A stretch of DNA of 64,000 nt from Carallia brachiata. Its lineage: Eukaryota > Streptophyta > Magnoliopsida > Malpighiales > Rhizophoraceae. The position numbers were made by a program, and so were the translations under genes. Under the pieces are notes generated by a model. It did not search any database, was not told the origin of the DNA, and was given only the letters and a program-made list of their open reading frames with translations. The stretch covers positions 7,250,152-7,314,151 of the forward strand of contig JADCRB010000001.1 of assembly GCA_021464245.1 (NCBI GenBank). Reading direction: 5' to 3'. Below are positions 30,513 through 41,479 of the stretch, in pieces. The stretch's first letter is position 1, and the number at the start of each line of letters is the position of its first letter.

Positions 30513-31175
30513 AATGTTGGCTTTGTGATGGAGAATAAAGAAACAAAATTTTTATTATTTATAATTTTATTAGTATCTTGTACTTATGACATATTTTAAA
30601 TTTTATTAAGTAAGATACTATACTATTTAAGAAGATCTCTTGGTTAGATTTATTTTTTTATTTAATTTAATCAGTTTAATTCTATAAATAAAGTTCAGTG
30701 TTAGTTTTTTTTGAGATAGCTTTCGAATAATACAATTGAATATTGAATATTAATTTATATTTTCGAATAGATTTCAATGTATTTTTAGTTCTCCAGTGGA
30801 TTCTCAATTTAAGTGTTCTTCTTTGTTCATTTGTCCTATATCAATTTGGTGTAAATGACGGCGAATAAAGAAATAAGATTTCTATTATTAAATATTTTAT
30901 TATATTGCATTTATGATGAAATCTTAAATTTTTTATTAAGTTAGATATTTACTATTTAATAATGTTTCTTTGTTAGAATCATTTTCCTATTTAATTTAGT
31001 TAATTTAACTTTATAAATAAAGCTTATGTTACTTTCGTCATTTTGACTGTTTATAGATAATACAATTAATTATTGACTATTAGCTTATTTTCGGGTGCAT
31101 TTCCAGTTATTTTCAGTTTTTAGTGAATTCTCAATTTAAGCTTTTTTTTTCTCCGTTTGTTTGTCCTGCATCCTA
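30513..31175. repeat. 330-bp tandem repeat (2 diverged units)
   Basis: GAATAAAGAAA at 30533 and 30863 marks the same point in two units with a 330-bp period. Each runs on through a TTTATAAATAAAG TATA-like box to 'tctcaatttaag...tttgtcct'. The first unit begins TGTTGGC and ends ATATCA, so the pair may be two LTRs without an interior. Non-coding. Confidence 0.65.
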
Positions 31176-31446
31176 ACCCGTAAAATCAAGAATTGTAAGA
31201 GGCCACATTTGCTTATGGAATCCTATCATGAACCAATAGTGGGAAGCGCAAGTGTTTAAGCTAGAGAAGAGAGACTGGATATGTATAGTATATATTTAAA
31301 GTTCATTTCATGAGTTTTTCATAATTGATGAAGATAATCTACTTAAATCTACAAAACCAAAACTATAAGAATTGGAATACGTTTATTCCAATTCTTATGG
31401 TTATCGATAACCGGCATTAGCTCAAAGCTCTTAAAACTTTGAAGCA
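31176..31446. other. AT-rich spacer
   Basis: Contains a 20-bp inverted repeat (AAGAATTGGAATACG / CGTTTATTCCAATTCTTA near 31367-31402). Nothing else was recognised. Confidence 0.4.
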
Positions 31447-31779
31447 AGCAACAACATGGGATAAGTAAAAGAATAGTTCTATACGTTAGATATTTTTACA
31501 TTTAAATTTTACCCGTTTGAGTCGTTTCAATTAAGTCCAAAACGTTAATGAGATTCATTTAAATTGAGTCTCATCTTAGATGGAAAGACGTTTAACCGTC
31601 AAGTTTAGTATTTGACCATATTTTAAAAAACTTAAAAATAAATAATACACACCTTAAATGTATTTAAATTAATAAAAAATAAAAATATATAAACATAATT
31701 AAATAAAAATAATATTGTATTAAAAAATATGCAAAAAAAAAAAATTCAAAGAAAAAAAAAAGCAAAAAAAAACCCGAAG

Positions 31780-32357
31780 AGATGACGGTTGGTCCGCAAC
31801 AACCACCACCACCATGATCACCGAAGAACAAGAAGACAATCTCTCCACAACCACCACCCCCACGATCTGGGTCCACCTCGCCACCACCAGATAATGCCCA
31901 ATCATATTCATCAGCAGTCGCCGTCCATTCAGCACGAGGACGACCTCCCCCCCCAAAATCATCCTTTTTTGCTCCTCTTCTCTGGAGGATTCCCCTCCTC
32001 CGAGTAAATACTCCTCCTCTTCCTCCAACAACGACAAATGGTCATCGCTGATTCTATACCTTTAACGCTGGTTCCCACGCTCTCATGGTCCACTCCACTG
32101 CATCTTGGAGCACTGCCACGCTCTGAGCGGCGAGTTGTGTGGAAGGAACGCCTACATAACCGCCTGGAAGCGTTTCCAGGCGAAGGTCGTCGACCTCGTC
32201 TCTAGTAACCAATTCCTTGGCTTCAAGAACAATTCTCAACAATTTGTTTCCCGCATTAACCAATGGCACGATATTGTTTTGAGCTTTCACGGCAACCCCA
32301 ATTTGAAGCATCAAGGAATTAGAGAGACTATTAACACAATTAAACAAGTGTTGATTA
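31780..32357 (-). pseudogene. captured, unidentified gene fragment inside the MULE
   Basis: The minus frame 32347-32054 reads NNIVPLVNAGNKLLRIVLEA, then ELVTRDEVDDLRLETLPGGY and AAQSVAVLQDAVEWTMRAWE. It is a plausible soluble, helical protein segment without any stop. Beyond it, Gly/Glu-rich and Val-rich frames follow to 31780. I do not recognise the parent gene. GC content is clearly higher than in the surrounding arms, as expected for host exon DNA carried by a MULE. Confidence 0.55.
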
Positions 32358-32358
32358 A

Positions 32359-32637
32359 GGCTGTATTTGTTTCATGTAAAATATTTTATAGCAAAAAATT
32401 TTGCAGATTTTTTAACGTTAATTTCACGGAAAATATTTTATATAGACAAAATTTAGGGAAAATTTTCAGATCTTCTAGTAAAATAACTTTTTCTTTTACA
32501 GAACTGAAGTTTTTTTTTAACGAAAATACAAAATGTACTAAATAAGTGACAAAAGAAAATTATTATTTTCACTGCAAACATTTTTTCTTGTAAATATTTT
32601 ACAAATATAAATTATTTTACAATAAACAAACAGACTC
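32359..32637. mobile_element. nested ~279-bp MITE (TAA target site)
   Basis: Ends GGCTGTATTTGTTTCATGTA and, reversed, GAGTCTGTTTGTTTATTGTA are imperfect terminal inverted repeats. TAA flanks both sides (32356-32358, 32638-32640). A 3-bp TAA/TTA duplication with G-rich 'GGxxTGTTTGTTT' ends suggests a PIF/Harbinger-type MITE, inserted into the MULE. Confidence 0.6.
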
Positions 32638-33319
32638 TAAAGAAGTTGGTGGTGGAACTCAGAAGGGGACAGCGTTGCTGACCGATGGTGGACTGGTGGC
32701 CGATTGGGGTTAATCCGTATCCTTATTATTTGTTTTTTTAATCTTTTGGGTTTTTTTTTAGAATGTCATTTTTGTTTAATTATTTGTACATATTTTTATT
32801 TTTTATTAATTTAAATACGTTTAAGGTGTGTTTTATTTATTTTTAAGTTTTTTAAAATATGGTTAAATACTAAACTTAACGGCCAAACGCTCTTCCATCC
32901 CAGAAAGAACTTAATAGAAATAAATCATTAACATTTAGGACTTAATTGAAACAATTCAAACGTATAAAACTTAAATGCAAAAATGTCAAACATATAGGGC
33001 TATTCTTTTACATATCCCAGCAAAAACATAATTAATTGCATTTCTATACACAGTCAAGAACGGTAAGTATCGAAACTCAAAAAAAAAAAAAAAAAGTACT
33101 ATAAGTGTTGTTGCACGTTTATATCTCTCAATTATTCATCTCTTTTTTTTTTCAAATAAAAAAATTTATTGTAAATATGTTGATTATTAAATCTGCGAGT
33201 TGAAGTTAGATTTGTTATCCCTAATTTTTATGCCTCATTCAATCACTCTCACAAAGATATACTCATCACTCTAGTACTAATGGAACTAAACGAAACTTCA
33301 TCACTAAGGACTTGGCGGG

Positions 33320-33480
33320 CTAGTCTGAAACCCAAATGCCGGCTATAGACTTTTGCCAACCAATGGTCACTTAGCATTGACACGGGAGGGTACGAGCACG
33401 TGGACTCGAACCTGAGTCTTTAATAAAAAAATACGTCGACTTATTACTAAATTACTATTTTGAGTAGTTCAATTCAATCT
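33320..33480 (-). mobile_element. tRNA-derived SINE remnant (candidate)
   Basis: The minus strand shows an A-box-like TAGTAATTTAGTAATAAGTCG and a B-box CTCAGGTTCGAGTCCACGTG about 35 bases later, then a GC-richer body. No tRNA fold is possible. Target duplications were not located. Confidence 0.5.
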
Positions 33481-34669
33481 TTAAGAATAAGTGTCATTTG
33501 AATGTTCAAATCTCTAAAATTTGTTTGTGGCCTTGAAAATGGAAGCAGAACTCTAAAAAGCTTTTTAACTGTATACTTCTCTGCAGCTTCTTCATATTAG
33601 TGCCTTCCAAAGAAACATTAAAATTGCATAAATCTCACGAAAAGATTATGCTATTAAAGTGCTTCTCAACTTCTCAATGTTAATGACTCTTCCTTTGGTC
33701 CAGTTGCAATGAAAAGGGGAGATCTAAGCATCTATTTAATAAGAAGATGGAAATGAAGTAATTGGCTTATCAAACCAAAAAAAAGGGGGGGGGGGGGGGG
33801 AGGGATATTGATGTGTATATTGAACAAATAATAGGAGTATCAATAACCACACTATCATGTATGACTTAAGAGCATTTTATTTGAACAAGATTTTCATTTA
33901 CCATAAAATAAAGATTGTATAAATTAAATGTACCAAATAGATGCCTAAATGAATTTTATTTTAATATAATCCTCATTTTATGATAGGTATAAGAAAAATA
34001 CATATAATAATTGGGTTAATGCAAACATTAGATTTTTTTTGGTCAAAAAACATTAGATTTTTTAAAGCACTTAATTGCCTGCAATAAGTACTGTCAACAA
34101 TTGAAGATTGGTGACATTGTGGGACGTGTGGTAGGACCATATGGGGTAGTTTAATTAATTAGGCGTTTATGGAGGGAAAAATGAGCTTCTACACTACAGG
34201 TGAGTACTAGATTGTCCGCACAAATTGACTTTTGTAAAACATAACCAATGGGACAGAGGCAAATTTCGGGTTTCAATGGTGCCTTCCGTAGAAAATCGAC
34301 AAGAAAGATAAGCTTCTACGTCCGGGTACGACCTCGTGTGGAAGATTTTTAATTTCAAGGTTTAATTGCACTTTATGCCGAAGGGCCTCCCAGTCTCAAC
34401 TCAACTGATTAAGCCCTCCTCTCTAATTGTGCACAGCCCCCGGCCCCCACACCACTGAAAAAAAAAAATGAAGACTGTAAGAGGACCACTTGCCATTCTT
34501 GTGGCCATAAAATTGAGAAAAGTGACTTATTGCTGGTAGGGGGCTCAAACTAGATTGTCGGTCCACAACCAGCTTCGCAATTGATAGACCAACAATGAAA
34601 TATCTCAAGCTGACATTGTTGGAGTGAAAAAATAAAAAAATAAAAACATACAAACAAAACAATGCAAAA
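33481..34669. other. spacer, no gene seen
   Basis: Includes an A-run followed by a 15-16-base G run (33777-33801). Open frames on the minus strand near 34423-34662 show no domain. Confidence 0.5.
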
Positions 34670-34885
34670 CAATTTTTTATGGTGTTTTGGTCGTATAATA
34701 TCCAAAACTTGTGATTTAATTAAAGCATACCAATGGAACTAAGTTTGAAGAGATTGAAAAAGCCAATCACCCTTGAAAGATTTGTCTTCAGAATAGCCAA
34801 GTATCAGTATCTTCTTTAGAAATTCTATGGATTGGTTGAAAAAGAAAAGTTATCTTCAATTTTTAAGAACCCAAGAAGCATATAT
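34670..34885. repeat. dispersed repeat (copy 2 of 3)
   Basis: Matches 17533-17776 at about 80% identity with small deletions. Confidence 0.65.
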
Positions 34886-35198
34886 ATTCGAACCAATTGG
34901 TCTCACTAAAATGTGGATGGGCCTCGCTGTCCAGATTTCTGCTGGAATACTGGCCGTTTCTGTTACTGGCTGCTACACTTAGACAATGACAATTTCTGTT
35001 TAGTTTATTTGATAGTTAATAATTTTCATATTTGCTATTCTACTGGTGCGTGTACATATATACGTATATAGTAAAAGAAAATTACCATCAAGAGACAGCA
35101 GGGACATGACTTCTATATCGAGTTGGTTGGAATTGGTTTGAATGTTTAATTACTTGGTTAATTAGTCTAGCTAAAGGTAGAAATTATTTATAGATTAT

Positions 35199-36139
35199 GG
35201 GCGCGTTTGATACATGAACTAAATAGTATGATATAGGATAATATAAATTAATATATTCTAAGATAGGCTAAACATCTAGTTTATATTATGTTTGAATACC
35301 GTCAAATAGTATATAATAGTTATTCTATCTAATATTTAGATAAGATGAGATAAAATAAAATAATATATCAAAATAATTTTTTTATCGTTAAAAATAATTG
35401 ACTTATATTTATTATTAATTTTAATATTTTTATTAAAATAATTAAAATTAATTAATGAAATTAATATTTATTTTACATATTATTATACATTATACTGTTT
35501 ATAAATTTTTAATTTTATATAAAAGATATTTTTCAAAATTAAGTATTAAATTTTTATACAAATAAATTTACAGATATAAAAAAAAGATATTAACCTGTTT
35601 AATTTTTTTTAGGAAAAAAGTTAAATAATTCTTAGGATATAAATTTTTAAATTTATATAAAAGAAAATGAAGGAGAGACTGAGAAAGAGGATGAGTAAGA
35701 GAGAGAAGAGGCAAGAGAGAGGAAGGAAAGAGAGAGAGAGAGAGAGACGCGGAGTGAGAGAGAGGAAGGAGGAGAGAAAAAGGAAAGAGGGAGAAGAGAT
35801 AAAGGAAAGAGAGAGAAGAGAAGTGAGAGACAGAGAGAAGAGGGAGACGGAGAAAAGAGGAGAGAGAAATGTATTTTTTAAATTTTATATTAATCTTTTA
35901 AAATACTTAAAATTTATTTTAATTAAAAATATATTTTAGTAAATATATACTTTAATAATATTAACCAATGAACTAAGATAAACTAGCTCATGAAGGTAAT
36001 AGAAATAATATTATCCTATATTGATGAGATAGTAAATCCACATTAAATTACTTTATATCTATTCTATTAAGCAACTAAAGTAAGATAGTTGCCCCTTATC
36101 TTATACTGTCCAATTTTATCTCATAAAACAAGCGCAACC
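35199..36139. mobile_element. 941-bp MITE-like element with purine-rich core
   Basis: The left end GGGCGCGTTTGATACATGA and the reversed right end GGTTGCGCTTGTTTTATGA are terminal inverted repeats that continue into self-complementary AT-rich arms. TAT occurs on both flanks (35196-35198, 36140-36142). The core (35667-35870) is a ~200-bp GA-rich tract. The layout resembles the element at 45022-46609, which also has a purine tract between PIF-like ends. Confidence 0.6.
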
Positions 36140-36792
36140 TATATGTATGTATATGTATGTATGTAATCCATTGAAATTGAAGGCAATTTTGTGAGGCGCA
36201 TGCAACATGCCAACATCTGCGAAGTGAGGAGATCGGAAAGACGTTTGCAGGGACAAATAATCACATCACACACATAAAAGTACTACTGAACCGAAAGAGA
36301 CAACAGTCTGTACAACGATCGACATTACCAACAACAACAACAAAAACAAGAAGAAGAAAATGAGAGAGACTGCGCCCTACAGCATTAGAATCATGCGGCC
36401 CAGCAACGATGCCAGACTCAACTGATCGATAGAATCTCTAATTACAACTCAAATTAATTAGTCCTAATAAAAAAGACATTAATTTTGCAATCAATAATTA
36501 AGGAAACTACTGTCTCCAGGTCTATACGAAAATTCATTTACATTTACTTGATCTAGAAATTTGCACTTGAAATTTCATAATTTTGGAAGTTCATGCTCTT
36601 AACAAACTTACTTACCTAACTACTGGATCTGCTTCTTAAAAAAAGCAACCACATGCAACAAATCAAACACATACATGGAGTCTCAACTCCCAATTTTCCC
36701 TGGTACACACATATATAACAGTACATAGGGAGACGAACAACGACTCGATCGATTCAGCAGCTTCGGAATGTATACATCACATCTTTTCTTAA
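36140..36792. other. 3' flank of GDSL gene C
   Basis: Intergenic DNA downstream of the gene C stop codon. No other gene was seen. Confidence 0.5.
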
Positions 36793-39530
36793 TTAATTCT
36801 CTGCGTGCCTATACATAGATAACTGGAATAATTGTTTCACATTGTAACTGCCAATAACAACCCCAGAATTTATGTCTCCATTCCACATTTCTTCTGCAAA
36901 TTGCTTGTAAGCACTTTGGGTAGGATGGATAGAGTCCCAAAATATATACTCACCTGGATTCTCGCATAAATCAAACTTCTTCACTTCTCCCATTCCTCCA
37001 CAACAGTAAACTTTCCCAAACTTCCCTGCTCCGCAGCACGCCGATTTCCCATTTTTGAAACCTTAATCAAAATATTCAATTTCCAGTTAAATATAACCAA
37101 TGAATAAATTAATGAGTTCTATTATATATGTGGAAAAAGCTTGATGGTTTTATTTAAGTAGCTTGAAAGTGAGATAGCTCATTGGACGATTAAATTAAAG
37201 AGCAAATAAAAAATAGATAAATTGTCAGATACCGTTGATGACACTGTATAGTTATTTTAAAATTATTTAAGTGAAGTCATCTATATATATATATATATAT
37301 ATATGTGAACACAGAAACTTAACATATTGTTTTTGACATCTAAAACATTATTTGATAGACAAATGTACATTATTTTCAGTTTGATTGTATTCGTTTATTC
37401 CGTAATGGTTGCACATTTTATATTCGGTGATTTTCTTCTTACTTTTTCCAAAATAAAAAAAAAGGTATACAAAAAAAAAAAAGGTACACACACACACACA
37501 CACACAACAGGTATATACATAAATATTCACTGTTCTTACTTCTGCTCATAATTATTATCATTATTACTCATACCCATTTTCGAATCTAATTGTGCTCACC
37601 ATATTTTAAGGGATTCTCCAATCTTTGCATTATACTTTTATTAAAGTCAAAGAGTGAATATGTGAAGTCCTTTAATGTCTTCTTCAGCTCAAGCAGAAGC
37701 TTAAAGAGAGCTTCGTTATGCATAGTCGCCAAGGACGACAATTCTTCGAAGCAGGAATCCTCGTTATTTGGTTTGACTATTCTCATAGCAGGAGCACATC
37801 CAAGTGGCGGCACGTTGAGCAACGCAAATTTTCTGGCCCCTATCTTGTACATTTCCTGAGACCAAATTAATAATTAATTAATTTCAAATTAAGCATGAAA
37901 TTAATTAGGACAAAAACTACATGATGACATATTAATATTATAGGCGATCTGTAAGAATTAAGAAGCACACAAAGTAATCGTAATTTCTGTATTTTTTGAA
38001 GAACAAGTTGTTGCATGCTCAGCAGCCTGTATGCTTTGGTAATTTTTTTTGTTGAGGGCATCCATACAAAGTAATTTATGCATTTCGGGAGTACTAAGAA
38101 AATATCGATCTGGAACGTATGATGTTTCCAAAGAATTTAATTAAAATCATCGTAGAAGAAATACCGTTCTAATGTATGTGGCATTATTTGAGTACTGGTG
38201 ACACTTACTTTGAGAACTGTTGTGAGGTTGCCAATTGCCATTGCAACGTGTTGGGACTTTGCGTTGAATAATTTTTCAGTGGAATTTTCCAAAATTGGGC
38301 TAAGGTAGTCATTGCTTCCAATGTTGATCAAGTGTACAGCATTCGAAACTAAGGTCTTGGCTTCATCGTTTCCCAACTTAGTTCTCAGCCAATCATTCAC
38401 CGTTTTATAGTGGTTCAATTGGGTATTCAGAGCAATCACCTGCAAGAATGACGAAAAAAAAAAAGAGTTTTTGTAGTTGTTTTATAAGAGAAATATTCTC
38501 TGTGTCTGTGCTCTCTGTTCACACAAAACCACTTGTCAAATGGCAAGCACGGTCCATGGATTTTCTTATTTAGAAAAACACTATGTAATTTTGTTTATTA
38601 AGTAATGACAACATAGTACGTTATACAATTTTATTTAGCATTATTTAATAATTTATTTATTTTTTTCATTGATCGAGTCTGAACTCGAGGTAGCATGAAA
38701 TGGTCCACCTTTTAAAGAGATTGGGTGTTAGATCAGGATCATAAGCTTTTTCCTTGAATTAAGAAGCACCTTAAAGTTCTATTTTCGATTGCAAAGATGC
38801 CACTTGAGTTTGATGGTTGGGTGAAGAAATCTTGGAAGACTCGTCACGCTAGACGGAAAATTCGCTTTCTTTCTCTCTCTCTCTCTCTCTGTGCGTGGGT
38901 GAAACTAAATTAATTAAAAAGAGGAGAGGAGATATGGGCAAATTAAGAAGATACTTACACGATCACTTTGAAACGTTTCATCTAACACACCTGCTCCCCC
39001 GGAAGCAAAATTCGCTCCGTAGTAATACTCGATTCCATGTTGTAGATACGGTGGGATCAGAGGCAGATTTGCATATTCAGCTGTACCCAAAAAAAAAAAA
39101 AAAAAGAACGAGAACAAGAAGAAAAAAATATTTGTTTATATAACGTGTGTGTGTGTCTATATTTATATATATATACATATATAAAATAAAAAAAGAGTCA
39201 CGCCCGCATGTACGTATGTATGTATCTATTTTATTACAGATGGGTATAATCACCAATATAGTCTCCAATCAAACGACCGTCGGAGAAACGGCCGGTGGGC
39301 AAGTTGAAGTAAGTCTCTCCGTAAGGCCAGAAATTTGCTCGCTGATAAACTGGGGTGCCGATGTAGTTGTTGTTGCCCACATCAAGCACCGAGTCCCCGA
39401 AAATGAAAAGGGCAACATTAATTTCCTCTGGCCCTTTTGCTAATTTGTTGCAGCTTGTTGATACGATGAATATTGTTACATGAATAAGAAAAGCAAACAA
39501 GAGATCAGAGCCAATTAGCCTAGCTGCCAT
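36793..39530 (-). CDS. GDSL esterase/lipase, gene C (intact)
   Basis: Intact secreted GDSL hydrolase of the GLIP1/GLIP5 type; family members in Arabidopsis act in defence-related lipid hydrolysis. Minus-strand exons: 39530-39254, 39080-38959, 38439-38209, 37855-37600, 37061-36793; introns GT-AG. Predicted 384 residues, close to the family norm. A signal peptide spans ~1-27. Motifs: VALFIFGDSVLDVGNNNYIG with S47, NFASGGAG in exon 2, NIGSNDYL with N176, and FWDSIHPTQ with D338/H341. The start gives the same exon 1 length as gene A. It is clearly diverged from A and B (about 80% in protein by eye). A copia element lies 55 bp upstream of the ATG, and no TATA box is left between them, so expression may depend on the LTR. 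Confidence 0.93.
37275..37303. repeat. (TA)n microsatellite, intron 4 of GDSL gene C
   Basis: About 12 TA units. Confidence 0.8.
37485..37506. repeat. (AC)n microsatellite, intron 4 of GDSL gene C
   Basis: About 10 AC units directly after A-rich runs. Confidence 0.8.
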
Positions 39531-39585
39531 TGTTGACCACTTAATTAGCCCCCCAAATCAGAGCCACTTATTAATGAAGACTGAA

Positions 39586-39779
39586 TGTTAGAATATTCTA
39601 GATATTAGAATATACCAGAATATTCTAGATATTATTATGATATTATTATAATAATAATTTTGTAATTATTTTTATTTATTTCTCTCCTATTCTATAGGTA
39701 GTCTCTTTGTTTGTATAAATATGTGTATATTCTCAATAATAATATATACAATATTTCATTCTCTTCTTATATTTTATTA
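39586..39779 (+). repeat. 5' LTR of copia element
   Basis: Starts TGTTAGAATATTCTAGATAT. Two perfect AGAATATTCT palindromes lie at 39590-39599 and 39617-39626, spaced 27 bp. The end is ATTTTATTA here but ATTTTATCA in the 3' LTR. Confidence 0.9.
39590..39626. promoter_or_regulatory. paired heat-shock-element-like palindromes in the copia LTR
   Basis: Each AGAATATTCTAGAT contains nGAAnnTTCn followed by nGAn, i.e. two full heat-shock-factor pentamers plus a partial third. Both copies are retained in the 3' LTR (44605-44614, 44632-44641). In ONSEN-type copia elements similar motifs confer heat induction. Here the function is inferred only. Confidence 0.45.
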
Positions 39780-39792
39780 TGGTATCAGAGCC
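39780..39792 (+). other. copia primer binding site
   Basis: TGGTATCAGAGCC is the initiator-methionine tRNA complement used by most plant copia elements and directly abuts the LTR. Confidence 0.9.
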
Positions 39793-40120
39793 TTTCTTAA
39801 ATAGTAAGATAGAGACTGCAATTTTGTCTATTTTCTTTTTCCCGTAACACTCATCTGGTCTTGTCACTGTCGCTGGTCACCGGAAGCTATTTCTCATTGC
39901 TGTCCACTATTTTGGCTTAGTCTTCTCAATCTGGACACAAGGATCCCATATCCAGAAAATCACCTTCATCCGACTATACACCCGCCTTCACGCGCCTTGC
40001 CGCTCTTCTGCTCGGCGTTCTACTCTCACCACGCGCAGGCAGGTCTGAAGGTTGAAGAAGACATGTCATCAGCCACATCATCCAAACATGCCATGTGGCC
40101 ACAGATTATTGGTCAGATTT

Positions 40121-40249
40121 GCCACGTCATCTGACACGTGTTTTGCCACGCAATCGTCCTCGTGTATAGCCACGTCATTAGCCACATCAGTGCAGTTTGC
40201 TGCCACGTCATCCGTTGATTGCCACGTCATCCGTTGACTGCCACGTCAT
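40121..40249. repeat. five GCCACGTCAT boxes in the copia leader
   Basis: Exact copies start at 40121, 40169, 40202, 40221 and 40240. The last three are spaced 19 bp, with CCGTTGAyT between them, so each unit joins an ACGT-core bZIP-type box (reverse ATGACGTGGC) to a TTGAC W-box-like core. It may be regulatory or simply a tandem repeat in the untranslated leader. Confidence 0.7.
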
Positions 40250-40466
40250 CTGTTGACCGAACCGGTTCATAGGTTTGACCACCCGGTTCAACCACTTCAG
40301 GGCCGATTTTTGACTGGTTCAGACCGGTTCCCAAGGTTTTTCGACATCCTCTTTCCATTTTTGGGGTCTGTTTCTGCAAGTTTTACCTCTACAGACTTGT
40401 TTTGGCAAATTTCATACCTTAGTCTGCCTTTCTTTATCACTATTTGATATTATATTTGCTGCTATT

Positions 40467-41330
40467 ATGGAAAAGTTTGAAGTTTCTATGCCTATAAGCA
40501 CTGTTCTCGATGGGACAAATTATCTTTTGTGGTCTCAAGAGATGTACAGCTTTCTCATGGGGTGCAAACTGTGGCGCTATGTTAGTGGAGTCATTCCAAG
40601 GCCTACCTTAACAAAAGGAAAAGACAAGGAAGAAACGTCAGAGACATCTGAAAAGTTTGCTGAACAACTTGAAGAATGGGAGAGCAACAATCATAAAATT
40701 CTCACATGGTTCTGCAACACATGCATCCCGAGCATCAAACTTCAGTTTGGACGATTTGGCACTGCAAAGGAAGTCTGGGATTTGTTAGCATCTCGATACT
40801 CAGTTTGTGATGTAGCACATCAGTATCAGCTTATCAGAGATCTCTATCATCTCAAACAACAACCGGGTTAGTCTATTAACGCCTTTCTCTCTCAAATGCA
40901 TGTCAGATGGGATCAATTGGCTCTTGCTGAACCTGCATGGGACTATCCTTCTGATGCTGTTAAGTTCTCCAAGTATAGAGATAGAATGAGAATTATGCAG
41001 TTCTTAATGGCTCTTACTAATGATTATGAGTCTGTGCGAGCTTCTTTACTTCATAGAGATCCACTGCCTTTTTGGAAAGTGTTGTTGCTGAATTGCTTTC
41101 CGAGGAAACTGTGTCCACTATGAGAGCTCATCGTACTACTGCACCTACTGATACAGTTTTACTCACATCCTCTCCTTCTGCACCTCGTAAAGTGATTTGT
41201 CGATATTGTCACAAGCCAGGTCATCTCATCTCCAGAATGCCGTAAACTGCAAGCCAAGCAACATTCTGAACTCAACAAATCCCAATCAGGTCCTATTCCT
41301 CAGCACCAAATCCCAAAGGTAAGTTTAATA
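40467..41330 (+). pseudogene. copia gag (broken)
   Basis: Starts with MEKFEVSMPISTVLDGTNYL and contains the copia gag core (WSQEMYSFLMGCKLWRYVSG; KEVWDLLASRYS). An in-frame TAG ends the first part at about 40870. The next frame continues to ~41075, where another shift occurs. The zinc knuckle (CRYCHKPGH, ~41199) loses its last Cys to a 1-nt insertion near 41230. Gag forms the virus-like particle. It cannot be made intact here. Confidence 0.85.
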
Positions 41331-41479
41331 GAGCCGCAGCTACCACTGCTCTCACTGCTGACACTGAGGATTCATCTACTGACCTTGCGGTACTTTTAAG
41401 TCGAGTTGATTTTGATACCCTTAAACAAGCTCTAGTTCAATCCGGTTTCCTCTTCCGCTCTATCAGTTGTCCCAGGTAA

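Larger units (their letters stand above)
31458..33018. mobile_element. Mutator-like element with captured gene fragment (Pack-MULE-like)
   Basis: The left end GGGATAAGTAAAAGAATAG pairs with the reverse complement of the right end (GGGATATGTAAAAGAATAG). The terminal inverted repeats extend over 200 bp with about 85% identity. Flanks AGCAACAACAT (31447-31457) and AGCAAAAACAT (33019-33029) are an 11-bp target duplication with one mismatch. The interior holds GC-richer, gene-like DNA (31780-32357) and a nested MITE. There is no transposase. This matches the definition of a Pack-MULE. Confidence 0.75.

Noticed and set aside
32105..32545. 146-codon plus-strand frame in the Pack-MULE-like element
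   Set aside because: It crosses from the captured fragment into the nested MITE, so it cannot be an original gene. The minus-strand frame is the better candidate.
35667..35939. Arg/Glu-rich 90-codon open frame
   Set aside because: Translation of the purine-only core of a MITE-like element.
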